DNA of 64,000 nucleotides from UBA2638 sp046293135 (GCA_046293135.1 JBKBPR010000001.1:62001-126000), one strand, 5' to 3'. Shown: positions 25,964-35,787, counted from the stretch's first letter. The notes: generated by a model not told the origin, from the sequence alone. Made by a program: numbers and translations.

Positions 25964-26905
25964 TTAGTGATGAATGCCCTGAACCTTGTGACGGGCATCA
26001 TACGTATCGCCCTTCGGGTCTTTGTGGATAATAATCTCGGCATGCGGAAAGGCCTCTAACAGCGCAAATTCCAGCTCGCGCGTGATGGCATGGGCATCGC
26101 GCAGGGTCAGTTCAGGCTCCAACTCGACATCAAAGCTAATCATGATCGTCATGCCCGTGCGGCGGGTGCGCAAATCATGCATGCCGTGAACTTGAGGGTT
26201 GGCGGTGACAATCGCCTCAATCTGTGTGCGCTCGGCCTCACCGATTTCCCGATCCATCAGCATATCGGCAGCCTTTCGGCCAACCTCGATCCCCGTCCAG
26301 CCGATATAAACCGCAATCACCAGCCCCAGCGCCGCATCAAGCCAGATCCAGCCGATCATGTAATGCGCGGCAAATCCGGCGATAACCGCGCCGTTAATCA
26401 GCACATCATTCATATAGTGGCGCTGATCGGCCTCAATCGCCAATGACGGGGCGCGTTTGAGCGCATAGCTTTGCACCCGCACAAGGATCAAGGTGAGAAT
26501 TACGGCGACCAGCGAGACTGAAATACCAAGCGCATGATGATCTATTTCCACAGGCCGCATAAAGCGCTGCGCCGATTCAAAGGTCAGAAAGACCGCCGCG
26601 CCGCATAAGAACGAGGCTTGGATCATCGCCGAAAAGCCCTCGATCTTGCCATGGCCGAAGCGATGATCTTCATCGGCGGGCGCCAATGACAGGCGGATGC
26701 TGAAAAACGTCATCAGCGAGATCAAGCCATCGCCCAGCGTATCGGTCAACGAACCGAGCAGCGCCGCTGAGCCGCTGTAATAATAGGCAATTCCTTTGAT
26801 AACGATCAAAATCAAGACCGTAGAAAGCGCCCAATACACGGCCAGCATCGCGAATTTTTCCTGCGAGGCCTCAACGTCATCAAGGTTATGATTTTTATAG
26901 ATCAT
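25964..26905 (-). CDS. Cation diffusion facilitator (FieF-like) metal exporter
   Basis: Inner-membrane proton-coupled divalent metal exporter of the CDF family. Six membrane helices are expected. Helix 2 carries the metal-site pattern SLTDTLGDGLISL, the loop after it has HRFGHGKIEGFSAMIQ, and helix 5 carries HYMNDVLINGAVIAG. The cytoplasmic C-terminal domain (MHDLRTRRTGMTIMISFDVE, HAEIIIHKDP) is complete. The start at 26905 is the first ATG; the frame runs nine codons up to a TTG. The metal (Fe, Zn or other) cannot be set from sequence. Confidence 0.92.
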   Translation of the reverse strand: MIYKNHNLDDVEASQEKFAMLAVYWALSTVLILIVIKGIAYYYSGSAALLGSLTDTLGDGLISLMTFFSIRLSLAPADEDHRFGHGKIEGFSAMIQASFLCGAAVFLTFESAQRFMRPVEIDHHALGISVSLVAVILTLILVRVQSYALKRAPSLAIEADQRHYMNDVLINGAVIAGFAAHYMIGWIWLDAALGLVIAVYIGWTGIEVGRKAADMLMDREIGEAERTQIEAIVTANPQVHGMHDLRTRRTGMTIMISFDVELEPELTLRDAHAITRELEFALLEAFPHAEIIIHKDPKGDTYDARHKVQGIHH

Positions 26906-26986
26906 AGATTTCGGCGTTTGTCTGTGCTGCAAAATTGTGAAGCGTTACTTTAGGCCTTTGCAAGCATCCGCGCAAATTTATTTTGC

Positions 26987-28918
26987 TTACGTGCCTGTTT
27001 TCATCTCTTCAAGCTCCAGCCAGCGCGTTTCATAGCGATCAAGCTTGGTTTTTGCGGCCTCCAGAGCTTGCACCGCTGCGTGAAATCCATCGGTATCACG
27101 GCTGTAAAATTCAGGATCGGCGAGCGCGGTATTGAGCGTTTCAATTTCCCGCTCCACGGTTTTGATCTTGGTGGGCAGCTGTTTATATTCATGCTCCAGC
27201 TTAAAGGTCAGCTTGACGGGCTTGCCTGATTTTGACGGCGTATCTTTCGCTGCTGATGCTGTTTGCGCTGTATCTGATGAAGACGATTTCTCCGCGCTGC
27301 CCTTGACTTGCTTGCTCTGCTTGGGCGCAGCTTCCCCTTCCGAGAAGGGTTTTTTCGAGGCAGAGCCGCCCGCCCCACTGCCGCCGCTCTCCATCTGTTT
27401 CTTAGCGAGATAATCGCTATACCCGCCAATCACCGTTTCAACGCGCCCATCGCCCTCAAAGGCCATGATTTTTGTGACGGTCTGATCGAGGAAATCACGA
27501 TCATGCGACACGACAATCAGCGTGCCTTGATAGCGGATCAGAATTTCTTCGAGCATATCGAGCGTATCCATATCCAGATCATTGGTCGGCTCATCCAGGA
27601 TCAGGCAGGTTTTCGGATTGGCGAGAATTTTCGCCAGCATCAGGCGGTTTTTCTGCCCGCCCGAAAGTTGCGACACCTTGTCTTGGGCGCGCGACGGGTC
27701 GAACATGAAATCCTTGAGATAGCCGCAAACATGACGCTGCTTGCCCATAACATCAATATAATCATTGCCGGAAGGCGAGAGCGTTTTTTTGAGCGTATCG
27801 TTCAAATCGAGATCACTCCGCTTTTGATCGAAATAGGAAAACTCCAGCTCCTTACGCACCTTGACGCGGCCTATATCAGGCTCTAACGCGCCGATCAAAA
27901 GCTTGAGGAAGGTTGTCTTGCCCGAGCCGTTCTTGCCGATAATCCCGATACGGTCGCCGCGCTGAATTTTCAGTGAGAATTTTTCTAGAATATTGATCGT
28001 CTTGTCGTCTTCGGTGAAGCTCTTATGGACGTTGTGAAATTCCGCAACGACGCGCGAGCTATGCTCGATTTCCTTCGGCGCTTTGATATTGATTTTTTGT
28101 GTGGCGCGGCGGTATGAGGCTTCATCGGCTTCAAGCTGCGCCCGCATTTCCCTGACCATTTCCAAGCGGCGAATATTGCGTTTAACCCGCGCCTTGACGC
28201 CGCGTGAGGCCCATTCGACTTCTAGCATAACGGCTTGTTTGCGGTTTCTCAGCTCGCGCTCTTCTTGTTCCAATAACGCTTCCGACCATTCATCGAAATA
28301 TTTAAATCCGCGCGGGCTGACCTTGAGTTGGCCGCGATCAAGCCAGAACACCTGATTGGTGATATTGGCCAAAAACGTCCTGTCGTGGGAAATGACCATC
28401 AATGTGCCGCGATAGCCTTTGAGGTAATCCTCCAGCCATTCAATCACCTCCAGATCAAGGTGGTTGGTCGGCTCATCGAGCAGCAATATATCCGGCTCTT
28501 CCACCAATGAGCGTGCCAGCCCCGCGCGGCGCAGTTGCCCGCCGGATAGCTTGGTCATCTTGGCTTGCGGGTCAATCTGCAGCGCATCGCAGACAATATC
28601 GACCTTATAGGCATAAAGCTCTTTGTCCTCATCCTTGATCTCTTCGAAAATATAATCAAAAACGCGCTGTCCCTCTTGCGGGACAATGTCCTGATGCAAA
28701 TATCCGATCGTCAAGCCGGGGGATTCCCAACGCTCCCCCTCCATCATATCTTGCGTTCCGGTGATGATATTCATCAATGTGGATTTGCCCGCGCCGTTCT
28801 TACCAACCAAGGCAATACGGGCGTTTTGATGGATGTTAAAGGACAGGTTTTCAAAGACCGGAATTTCGGTATAGCGCACGAAGACGTCACGAACACTGAG
28901 CATAAGGGAAGAGGACAT
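26987..28918 (-). CDS. uup: ABC-F family ATPase, Uup-like
   Basis: Cytoplasmic ABC-F protein with two nucleotide-binding domains and no membrane part; Uup-type members act on ribosomes or in DNA transactions. NBD1 has LVGKNGAGKST and LSGGQLRRAGLARSL with LLLDEPTNHLDL. NBD2 has IIGKNGSGKTTFLKLL and LSGGQKNRLMLAKIL with LILDEPTNDLD. A Ser/Lys-rich linker precedes a C-terminal coiled-coil domain (KLEHEYKQLPTKIKTVEREI and on), the feature that points to Uup. It stands five bases before the ArsC/Spx-like gene's downstream end and may be co-transcribed with it. Confidence 0.9.
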   Translation of the reverse strand: MSSSLMLSVRDVFVRYTEIPVFENLSFNIHQNARIALVGKNGAGKSTLMNIITGTQDMMEGERWESPGLTIGYLHQDIVPQEGQRVFDYIFEEIKDEDKELYAYKVDIVCDALQIDPQAKMTKLSGGQLRRAGLARSLVEEPDILLLDEPTNHLDLEVIEWLEDYLKGYRGTLMVISHDRTFLANITNQVFWLDRGQLKVSPRGFKYFDEWSEALLEQEERELRNRKQAVMLEVEWASRGVKARVKRNIRRLEMVREMRAQLEADEASYRRATQKINIKAPKEIEHSSRVVAEFHNVHKSFTEDDKTINILEKFSLKIQRGDRIGIIGKNGSGKTTFLKLLIGALEPDIGRVKVRKELEFSYFDQKRSDLDLNDTLKKTLSPSGNDYIDVMGKQRHVCGYLKDFMFDPSRAQDKVSQLSGGQKNRLMLAKILANPKTCLILDEPTNDLDMDTLDMLEEILIRYQGTLIVVSHDRDFLDQTVTKIMAFEGDGRVETVIGGYSDYLAKKQMESGGSGAGGSASKKPFSEGEAAPKQSKQVKGSAEKSSSSDTAQTASAAKDTPSKSGKPVKLTFKLEHEYKQLPTKIKTVEREIETLNTALADPEFYSRDTDGFHAAVQALEAAKTKLDRYETRWLELEEMKTGT

Positions 28919-28923
28919 GGCGT

Positions 28924-29361
28924 TTAAGCACTCCTTGCGGCGCGGGAAGCGGCGGGGGTTACGTTAGTACTTCCGTTCCCGCTCTCGCTCTCGCTCTCGC
29001 TCTTACCTTCGTCCTGACGCAACAAGCAATCGGCATATTCCTCAGGCGAAAATCCGAGCAGGATTTCCTCCCCCCACAGCAACAAAGGCCGTTTGATGAG
29101 CGAAGGATTATCAATAGCGGCTGCAATCGCCTTTTGCGCGTTCATCCCGTTTTTGAGCGCATCGCTCAAAGCGCGCCAGCTTGCACCCTTGCGATTGATG
29201 ACATTTTCCCAGCCATGAATTTGGATGGCGCGCTCCAGCACAGCTATATCCGCGCCGCTCTTTTTATAATCGTGAAATTCATAAGCTACGCTGTTTTCCT
29301 CAAGCCAGCGAAAGGCCTTTTTCATCGTGTCGCAATTTTTAATACCGTAAATTTTAATCAT
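28924..29361 (-). CDS. ArsC/Spx-family protein (YffB-like)
   Basis: Small thioredoxin-fold protein of the ArsC/Spx/YffB group. It opens MIKIYGIKNCDTMKKAFRWL with a single active-site-like Cys9, followed by YEFHDYKKSG and a conserved NPSLIKRPLLLW (cis-Pro region). The function of YffB proteins is unclear; a glutathione-dependent reductase role has been proposed for the family. After residue 115 the tail becomes a Ser/Glu/Gly/Asn low-complexity stretch encoded in part by a GCTCTC hexamer repeat. It lies just upstream of the ABC-F gene on the same strand. Confidence 0.88.
   Translation of the reverse strand: MIKIYGIKNCDTMKKAFRWLEENSVAYEFHDYKKSGADIAVLERAIQIHGWENVINRKGASWRALSDALKNGMNAQKAIAAAIDNPSLIKRPLLLWGEEILLGFSPEEYADCLLRQDEGKSESESESGNGSTNVTPAASRAARSA
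28976..29003. repeat. GCTCTC hexamer microsatellite inside the ArsC/Spx-like gene
   Basis: Three perfect GCTCTC units and one GCTCTT unit lie in a row and encode the Glu-Ser repeat of the C-terminal tail. In-frame hexamer changes would lengthen or shorten the tail without breaking the frame. Confidence 0.8.
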
Positions 29362-29417
29362 ATCAAACCTTGTCTTATCCGCTCTGAATTTCCAAACTAT
29401 ATAGCCTTTTTATTCGC

Positions 29418-30665
29418 TTACGCATTCATTCCGGCAACATAACCCGAAGACCATGCCCATTGGAAATTAAAACCGCCCAGATGCCCCGTCACATCCACAA
29501 CTTCACCGATAAAATATAGACCCTTATGCGCTCTCGCCTCCATTGTTTTGGAGGAAAGCGCCGCCGTATCAACCCCGCCGAGCGTGACCTCCGCCGTTCT
29601 GTATCCCTCGGTTCCGTTGGGTTTTACCGTCCAATGCGAAATAGAGTCAGCTAGAGCGTTCAAGGTTTTTTGCGGCAGCTCCGCAATCTTTCCCGATATA
29701 CCGAGCCTTTGTAAAATATCGTCGGCCAGTCTTTTGGGAAGAATATCATTGAGCGCGGTGTGAATATCGCGCTTGGGATGATCCGATTTTTGTTGCTGCA
29801 AAAACGCGGGGACATCAAGACCATCGGTCAGGTTTACCGCAATCGCTTCCCCCTCATGCCAATACGACGAGATTTGCAAAATGGACGGGCCGCTCAAGCC
29901 GCGATGCGTAAACAACAGCCCTTCGGCAAAGTGTTTCGCCGTTTTGTTTTGTGCAGTGACCGAGGCTTCAACCGATACACCGCTTAGATTTTTACAGCGC
30001 TCCAGTGTTGCATCAGAAAAGGTCAAGGGCACCAAAGCGGGGCGCGTTTCAATCAAGGGGATCGAGAATTGCCGCGCCAGATCATAGCCGAATTTGCTAG
30101 CGCCGATTTTCGGAATTGAGAGCCCGCCCGTTGCAATCACCAGCGATTGACATTCAATGACGGCTGGCGGCTCATGTGCTGTTTCAATGATCAGAACATA
30201 ACCGCTGTCACGATCACCGTTGTCCTTTTTTTGCACGTTCCGCACAGCAGTATTTTTTCGCAGCGTCACGCCGCCCTTTTTGCATTCATTCAGCAGCATA
30301 TCGATGATCTGTTGCGCGCTTTCATCGCAAAATAACTGCCCCAGCTTTTTTTCATGCCAGCGAATGCCGTGCGCGTTCACCAACGCGATAAAGTCCTGCG
30401 GCGTATATTGGCTGAGCGCTGATTTGCAAAAATGCGGATTGTGCGAGAGGAAACTCTCAGGCTTGGTGTGAATATTGGTGAAATTGCAGCGCCCGCCGCC
30501 GGAAATGCGGATTTTCTCGCCAATCTTCGAGGCGTGGTCGAGCAATAAGACCCGCCGTCCGCGCGCTCCCGCCACGGAAGCACACATCATACCGGCCGCG
30601 CCGGCGCCAATGACAACGACATCATAGGTGGATTGAGATTTCGATGGGTGCGGATTTGCGCTCAT
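29418..30665 (-). CDS. HI0933/YhiN-family flavoprotein
   Basis: FAD-binding oxidoreductase-like protein of the HI0933 (YhiN) family, of uncertain function. The N-terminal dinucleotide fold is VVIGAGAAGMMCASVAGARG, followed by the family signature GEKIRISGGGRCNFTN. Later motifs include SLVIATGGLSIPKIGAS, the central LLFTHRGLSGPSILQIS and the C-terminal GLYFIGEVVDVTGHLGGFNF, which all match. It has 415 residues and no membrane segment. It stands alone between the ArsC/Spx-like gene and the ABC pair. Confidence 0.92.
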   Translation of the reverse strand: MSANPHPSKSQSTYDVVVIGAGAAGMMCASVAGARGRRVLLLDHASKIGEKIRISGGGRCNFTNIHTKPESFLSHNPHFCKSALSQYTPQDFIALVNAHGIRWHEKKLGQLFCDESAQQIIDMLLNECKKGGVTLRKNTAVRNVQKKDNGDRDSGYVLIIETAHEPPAVIECQSLVIATGGLSIPKIGASKFGYDLARQFSIPLIETRPALVPLTFSDATLERCKNLSGVSVEASVTAQNKTAKHFAEGLLFTHRGLSGPSILQISSYWHEGEAIAVNLTDGLDVPAFLQQQKSDHPKRDIHTALNDILPKRLADDILQRLGISGKIAELPQKTLNALADSISHWTVKPNGTEGYRTAEVTLGGVDTAALSSKTMEARAHKGLYFIGEVVDVTGHLGGFNFQWAWSSGYVAGMNA

Positions 30666-30728
30666 GATGCGGGTTTACAAAATCCTGCAGCTTTTGGCCA
30701 GCGCTTATTTGTATCTATAGTTTATATA

Positions 30729-31871
30729 TTACAAATTGGCAGTAGGCGGCGGCTCAACCCTGGGCGCAACGGATTTTTTATCCAATTCCCGTAACGTCAT
30801 GGTTTTGTCGGAATGCAATTCAAGATGGTGCGAGAAATGCTCTAACAATGAATTGTCATGAACAATCGCGATGACAATTGAATCCGGGTTTCTTTTCTCC
30901 ATGAGCTTGCCCATCATCAGATGTGCTGTATCCCCCTTTAATGCAGAGGTCGGCTCATCCATCATAAAAATAGATGTGTTCTTGGCATGCATAAAGGCGC
31001 GTGCAAACAGCAAACGCTGCTGCTGCCCACCTGAAAGAGTCATTCTCTCTCCGTGCAATAACCAACGCTCTATAATCGAGGTTGCATTTTCTACAAAGGT
31101 TTTGCCGATGTTTTTTCCCAGAGCGCGGGGTCTGAATAGTCGTGATTTCTCGCCTTCTATATTTTCGGACAGTACTTTTTGTCCATGCTCAATGAGCATA
31201 TCGCACAGTTGATCGTGCTTGGACGGATCCAAATGTCCCGTTAATGACACAGGAGCTTTAAAATTGGTTCTTAAAACCTTTTCAAATCCGCTTATAACAG
31301 AGTCTAGATTGGAGCGATCAACGAATTGTACGATTTCACTAAGCTGCCTGTCCAAAAAAGGTGTAACCAACTCTTTAAGATTTTCAGGCTGCGCGGCGTG
31401 CCAAGGCAGATGGATAATAATTTCTTCCAGTTCGGCATCTCTGAGCGCTTGTTCGTATTCTTCATGGCTAAATTCCGTGAATAATTTTGGATAGGCCATA
31501 ATATGGGGAAGGGATGCGGGAAACTTACGAATTTCCTGTGATGCAAAAAATATGTCTGTTTCGGGTGCGCTGATAACAAATGTATCGCCTGATCCCTCTG
31601 TATGTACATCGCGGAATGCACGAAACAAGGTTGATTTTCCCGATCCGTTCGGGCCTGTAAATCCGACGGTTTGTCCTTTTCGAATATCGAAATTGACATC
31701 ATATGCAAGAAGGGCTCTATCGTTCGGCCTGTTTATTGTCATGTCCACAGCGACAATGCGGGGGCCGAGAGCGTTGCTTTCACGAAACACGCTGATAAAT
31801 TCAAGAGGTTTGGCGGCGGCAACGTTTTGGAAATCATTGCTGGGTTTTTGAATAGTATTTATGTTTGTCAT
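30729..31871 (-). CDS. ABC transporter ATPase subunit of an ABCD/SbmA-like pair
   Basis: ATP-binding subunit with Walker A GFTGPNGSGKSTLFRA, signature LSGGQQQRLLFARAFMHA, Walker B SIFMMDEPTSAL and the H-loop VIAIVHDNSLLEH. Spacing between the Q-loop region and the signature is about 100 residues longer than usual, with an inserted mostly helical segment (about residues 165-265). It starts three bases after the stop of the permease gene, so the two are one transporter encoded as separate chains. The substrate is unknown. Confidence 0.88.
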   Translation of the reverse strand: MTNINTIQKPSNDFQNVAAAKPLEFISVFRESNALGPRIVAVDMTINRPNDRALLAYDVNFDIRKGQTVGFTGPNGSGKSTLFRAFRDVHTEGSGDTFVISAPETDIFFASQEIRKFPASLPHIMAYPKLFTEFSHEEYEQALRDAELEEIIIHLPWHAAQPENLKELVTPFLDRQLSEIVQFVDRSNLDSVISGFEKVLRTNFKAPVSLTGHLDPSKHDQLCDMLIEHGQKVLSENIEGEKSRLFRPRALGKNIGKTFVENATSIIERWLLHGERMTLSGGQQQRLLFARAFMHAKNTSIFMMDEPTSALKGDTAHLMMGKLMEKRNPDSIVIAIVHDNSLLEHFSHHLELHSDKTMTLRELDKKSVAPRVEPPPTANL

Positions 31872-31874
31872 GAT

Positions 31875-33950
31875 TTATACCCCGCTCATTTGAGGATGTA
31901 ATATTTCGAGGGCGCTCTTGTTCCTTGCCTCTTCAGGGGTGATTCCTTGTGCGCGATATGCTTCTTCGATACGCATACGTTTATGATAATCACGCTCCAA
32001 CATTTCATATTTTGAGAGCTCTATTGCATCAATAAATTGCGCCTGACGATCCAAGCCCGCTTTAAAGGATGCAAAGGACGGAATAAGACGTTTGAAAAAT
32101 TCAAATGAGTTTTCAACTGTTCTAAATATTGATGCGGCCTGAGATGTTTGGCCGAAGGTCATGATTCCGGATGCATACATCGGCGCGGTTAGGAACAGTG
32201 GTATGAAGCCCGCGGCATTATTGATAAATCCGTTGGCACCGCGAATGGCGGTTGTAACATTAATATTACGAACTTCCGCATCGATCATTGGCTTTTGTTT
32301 GACCTTTAAGAGTGTTCTTTCAATATCTGATCCTTCGGTCAGCGCGATTTGTTCGGGTTGTGAATGGATCGACCTTAGTGTCCCTCTCAAATTGGCAGTG
32401 GTTCTTTGCATTTCACGGCGAATACTTGGAAGTTTGTAAGCAATTGCTCCAATAATACCAGTCACAACAGCTGCATATCCAAGTGCGGTCCATGTCATGA
32501 AATTATTGATTTGGATATCAGGCCCACCGACCCAAGCTGGGTTAAAGCTGCCCATCGTTGATAAGATGGGGAGAAACGCTGCAAGCTTTAATACATTTTG
32601 CATCCCATCCGTCGTAGTGTCGACCACAAAGCTGGTAATATCAGCCATATTCTGTTCGATACGCTGATCGGGGTTATCAAGATTGGTGTGCTTGAATTTT
32701 ATATTATAGGCGGCGTTATATTTATTCCATTCATTGGAGAGTTTTCCTTGTGTCCAGACCTGCCACCTTAAGGCCAAATGCGATGCCGCATAAATTGAGG
32801 GGAGGAGATAAAGGAGATAGCGTCCGACCATTGATGAGAATTCCAAAGGAACCCTTGTAAAGAGATGTGTTATATTTCTATCAACGGCTGGCGCGTTAAT
32901 GACGTTTGTGGCCATAAGATAATCTAATCGTTGATTAACATCTTCGATAGCGGCCTCATCAAGAGTTTCAAAGTTCACATCACGAAACTCATTTTGAATT
33001 TTTTCAATAATCTCTACTGCCGAAGATTTAACTTGGACAAAAGAGCCGACGCTTTCTAAAATAGCGGTCTGATGCTCTGGATGAAAACCGATATCATTGA
33101 GAATTATGTTTAACTGCTCAATGTTATTGGGATCTGAAAATGTATCGAGTGATAAACTGCCGAATGTGCTTTCGACGACATTTTTTAAAGACTCCAGCAT
33201 ATCAGGACGTGCTCTGACCGAGCTGATTGCGCTATTAAAATCTATATTGGTTAAATCATATGCATTATTGCTGACGACTGATTGCAATAACTCTATATTT
33301 GTTGCATAGCTTTCGATATCGAAGGCTATTTTTAATGAGTCAATAAGCGTTGTTTTCACAGCTTGTGAGGTATTGCCCATACCAACAAAGAAGTCGTTGA
33401 ATTCTCTGCTCCAGTGACTGAATTCCGCCAATACATCAACGCTGACTTTTGACCCATACAATGTGGCCGCGGCCAAGCCGGTGGCGATGGCAACCTCTTT
33501 AGCACCAGCCTTCGTCCAGTACATGCCGATAACTTTAAAGAAGCTTCCCATAAAGCTTCTATTTGTATCCATTGAGGTTGAGGCTTCAAGACGAGCCTTG
33601 AGATCTGGATCCGGTTTGAATTTTAACGCGTCGGTCAGATAATCCGAATGTTGGTATTTAGGGATTAGAGGGCTATCTTTGGTTGGTCTATAAACTCGCG
33701 CAACGTCAACAGCCAGATCCGACCATAAAATCGGAGAGAGTATCATTAAAGGCCCGTTGACTTTGTGCTTGTTAAATACCGCTTTAAGCTGCTTCAGCTT
33801 GGGGCTTTCACCCATAGGGGCATCATTTTCCCAGCCTGTTCTGGCACTTTCATAACCAATATGCTTGCTAATAAAATTTAAAGGGGCAGTGATAGGCAGC
33901 AGCGCTGTGTCGAACGCGCGCCGAAGCACACTTTTCTTGTGGTGATCCAT
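31875..33950 (-). CDS. ABC transporter membrane subunit, ABCD/SbmA-like, with large insert
   Basis: A 691-residue membrane protein. Its second half carries the hallmark of the ABCD/YddA/SbmA transmembrane family: NLDNPDQRIEQNMADITSFV, preceded by SHLALRWQVWTQGKLSNEW and followed by several hydrophobic helices. A helix lies near residues 145-165 (GAKEVAIATGLAAATLYGSK). Between about residues 165 and 365 is a long soluble, mostly helical region not found in typical members. The ATPase gene follows after three bases. The pair looks like a split exporter of unknown cargo. Codon use looks more AT-rich than the neighbours. Confidence 0.83.
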   Translation of the reverse strand: MDHHKKSVLRRAFDTALLPITAPLNFISKHIGYESARTGWENDAPMGESPKLKQLKAVFNKHKVNGPLMILSPILWSDLAVDVARVYRPTKDSPLIPKYQHSDYLTDALKFKPDPDLKARLEASTSMDTNRSFMGSFFKVIGMYWTKAGAKEVAIATGLAAATLYGSKVSVDVLAEFSHWSREFNDFFVGMGNTSQAVKTTLIDSLKIAFDIESYATNIELLQSVVSNNAYDLTNIDFNSAISSVRARPDMLESLKNVVESTFGSLSLDTFSDPNNIEQLNIILNDIGFHPEHQTAILESVGSFVQVKSSAVEIIEKIQNEFRDVNFETLDEAAIEDVNQRLDYLMATNVINAPAVDRNITHLFTRVPLEFSSMVGRYLLYLLPSIYAASHLALRWQVWTQGKLSNEWNKYNAAYNIKFKHTNLDNPDQRIEQNMADITSFVVDTTTDGMQNVLKLAAFLPILSTMGSFNPAWVGGPDIQINNFMTWTALGYAAVVTGIIGAIAYKLPSIRREMQRTTANLRGTLRSIHSQPEQIALTEGSDIERTLLKVKQKPMIDAEVRNINVTTAIRGANGFINNAAGFIPLFLTAPMYASGIMTFGQTSQAASIFRTVENSFEFFKRLIPSFASFKAGLDRQAQFIDAIELSKYEMLERDYHKRMRIEEAYRAQGITPEEARNKSALEILHPQMSGV

Positions 33951-34041
33951 TTAATGTCCCTGTTCGTTTTTTTATAATTATTATTATGAACACGACATTA
34001 ATTACAGAAATTTAGTATGTCAATAAGCTGAAGAATTTTTT

Positions 34042-34716
34042 TTAATGCTGAGTGTCAATGCGGTTTTTATTGATGGAAAGCGCCATTTCCAGCATGGCAA
34101 TAAACATTTTGCCGCGGGTGACATTGCATTCGGCTTCGAGCAAAGCCTGTTTTTCGAGCGCATCAAACGGGCAAATCATCGATAGGCAGGTGATGAGTTT
34201 GCTATCGCTGGTGCTTTCAACCGCGCTCCAGTCGCAATCTAAAGATTCTTTCGCAAAATATTCCTTGAGCAGATCATGGAGGTGGTCTCTGTTGAGGCCT
34301 AGACAGGCTTGCGATTGTAAATCGTCTTGAAATGGTGACCAGTCGGGTGCGATTTGCCTGTAGCGTGATGTTGCACTCAGCTCTTCTTTGATGGCAAACC
34401 GTGCAACGCCTGTTAAATTTATCATGTAGCGTCCGTCGCTGGTTTCACAAAATTCCGTTATTTTTCCGGCGCAACCGACTTTATGCAGCGGTGTTTTTTC
34501 GGTTTTTGATCTGGCCGCTTGCATCGGATTGGTCTGGATCATACCGATCAAGCGATTGCTGGTGGCTAGTGCGGCATTAATCATATCCAGATAGCGCGGT
34601 TCGAAAATATTGAGCGGCAATTGTCCGCCGGGGAGCAGCAAAACGCCCGTTAAAGGGAAGATCGGCAAAACGGGCGGTAAATCATCAAATTTGGGTGCAA
34701 AAGGGTTTCGTTCCAT
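34042..34716 (-). CDS. LON substrate-binding domain protein
   Basis: A stand-alone LON N-terminal domain (PUA-like) protein without the ATPase and protease parts. The signature is LPIFPLTGVLLLPGGQLPLN followed by IFEPRYLDMINAALATSNRL and GCAGKITEFCETSDGRYMI. The 224-residue size is usual for these proteins in alphaproteobacteria. Its role is unclear; they may bind peptides. The same-strand neighbour upstream is the thioredoxin-TPR gene, a common partner in this class, so the two may be one operon. Confidence 0.9.
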   Translation of the reverse strand: MERNPFAPKFDDLPPVLPIFPLTGVLLLPGGQLPLNIFEPRYLDMINAALATSNRLIGMIQTNPMQAARSKTEKTPLHKVGCAGKITEFCETSDGRYMINLTGVARFAIKEELSATSRYRQIAPDWSPFQDDLQSQACLGLNRDHLHDLLKEYFAKESLDCDWSAVESTSDSKLITCLSMICPFDALEKQALLEAECNVTRGKMFIAMLEMALSINKNRIDTQH

Positions 34717-34763
34717 GACTATATTTTATTTAGAGCGTTTTTGCGTCATGAAAAGCCCTTGTT

Positions 34764-35720
34764 TTAAGAAAACAAAATTGAGGACAGGCGCTTACGGCTT
34801 TCGATTGTGAGCGGGTCTGTTTGTCCCATCGCCTCAAAAAATTTCAACAATTCCTGACGCGCTGCCTCTTCGTTCCAGCTGCGATTTTTCTCAATAATGT
34901 ATAACAAATGATCAATCGCGCTTTCCTTACGGCCATGCGCAAATTGCAGCACAGCCAGATCATAACGGCTCTGGAAATCGTCGGGATTGCCCTCGATTTT
35001 GGCGATCAGGGCAGCGTCATCGCCTTGCGGCTTGTTCAGCGCGAAATCAAGCGCGGTCTTGGCTTCGGAGAATTGCGGGTTTTTTGCAATCTCATCGGGC
35101 GCGGTGTCGACCATAATCTTTGCCTGATCGAGTTGACCGGCGGCGATTAAAACCCGCACGAGGCCTGTATAAGCTTGGGTGTTTCTCTCATCAACACTCA
35201 AAATATGCGCATAAAGATTTTGCGCGGCGCTGAGGTCTTGAGCCGCCAGAGCCTGCGCTGCAATTTTCAGGGTTTCGGGGATATCGAGCGCATCAGGCTC
35301 GGCTTGGCGGGCAATTTCGATAATCTTATCCAAAAAGCCCTGAATATGGCTTTCGGGCAAATTGCCCTGAAACGCATCAACAGGCCGTCCGCCCAAAAAC
35401 GCATAGACCGTGGGAACGGATTGAATTTTCAATGCGGCGGCAAGTTGCTGGTTCTCATCAATATTAATCTTGGCCAGCAACACTTTGCCGCCTTGTTTTT
35501 CAATGACGCGCTCAAGCGTTGGCATAAGCTGTTTGCACGGCCCGCACCAAGGCGCCCAGAAATCGACAATAACGGGTTTGGTCATAGAGGCGTTAATGAC
35601 GCGCTCTTCGAAATTTTCCAATGTGACGTCGAAAATGATTCCGCTTGCCGCGTCTGCCGCTGTGCCTGTTTCCGCTTCGCCCGTTGGCGGTGTTTTGGGG
35701 GTGTTCTTGCCGAAAAACAT
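34764..35720 (-). CDS. Thioredoxin-TPR co-chaperone (YbbN/CnoX-like)
   Basis: An N-terminal thioredoxin domain (about residues 25-135) with the motif VDFWAPWCGPCKQLMPTLER, here a full CGPC active site, is joined to a C-terminal TPR-like region (about residues 150-300) with helix repeats such as NLYAHILSVDERNTQAYTGL. YbbN/CnoX proteins protect folding proteins from oxidation and hand them to chaperones; the E. coli one lacks the CGPC pair, while many alphaproteobacterial ones keep it. It lies upstream of the LON-domain gene. Confidence 0.92.
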   Translation of the reverse strand: MFFGKNTPKTPPTGEAETGTAADAASGIIFDVTLENFEERVINASMTKPVIVDFWAPWCGPCKQLMPTLERVIEKQGGKVLLAKINIDENQQLAAALKIQSVPTVYAFLGGRPVDAFQGNLPESHIQGFLDKIIEIARQAEPDALDIPETLKIAAQALAAQDLSAAQNLYAHILSVDERNTQAYTGLVRVLIAAGQLDQAKIMVDTAPDEIAKNPQFSEAKTALDFALNKPQGDDAALIAKIEGNPDDFQSRYDLAVLQFAHGRKESAIDHLLYIIEKNRSWNEEAARQELLKFFEAMGQTDPLTIESRKRLSSILFS

Positions 35721-35787
35721 AAATATTCCGTCCCGATATGGCTATGCCCGTGAAGGCCTGTGAAGTTTTTTGCTACCTTAATATTAT

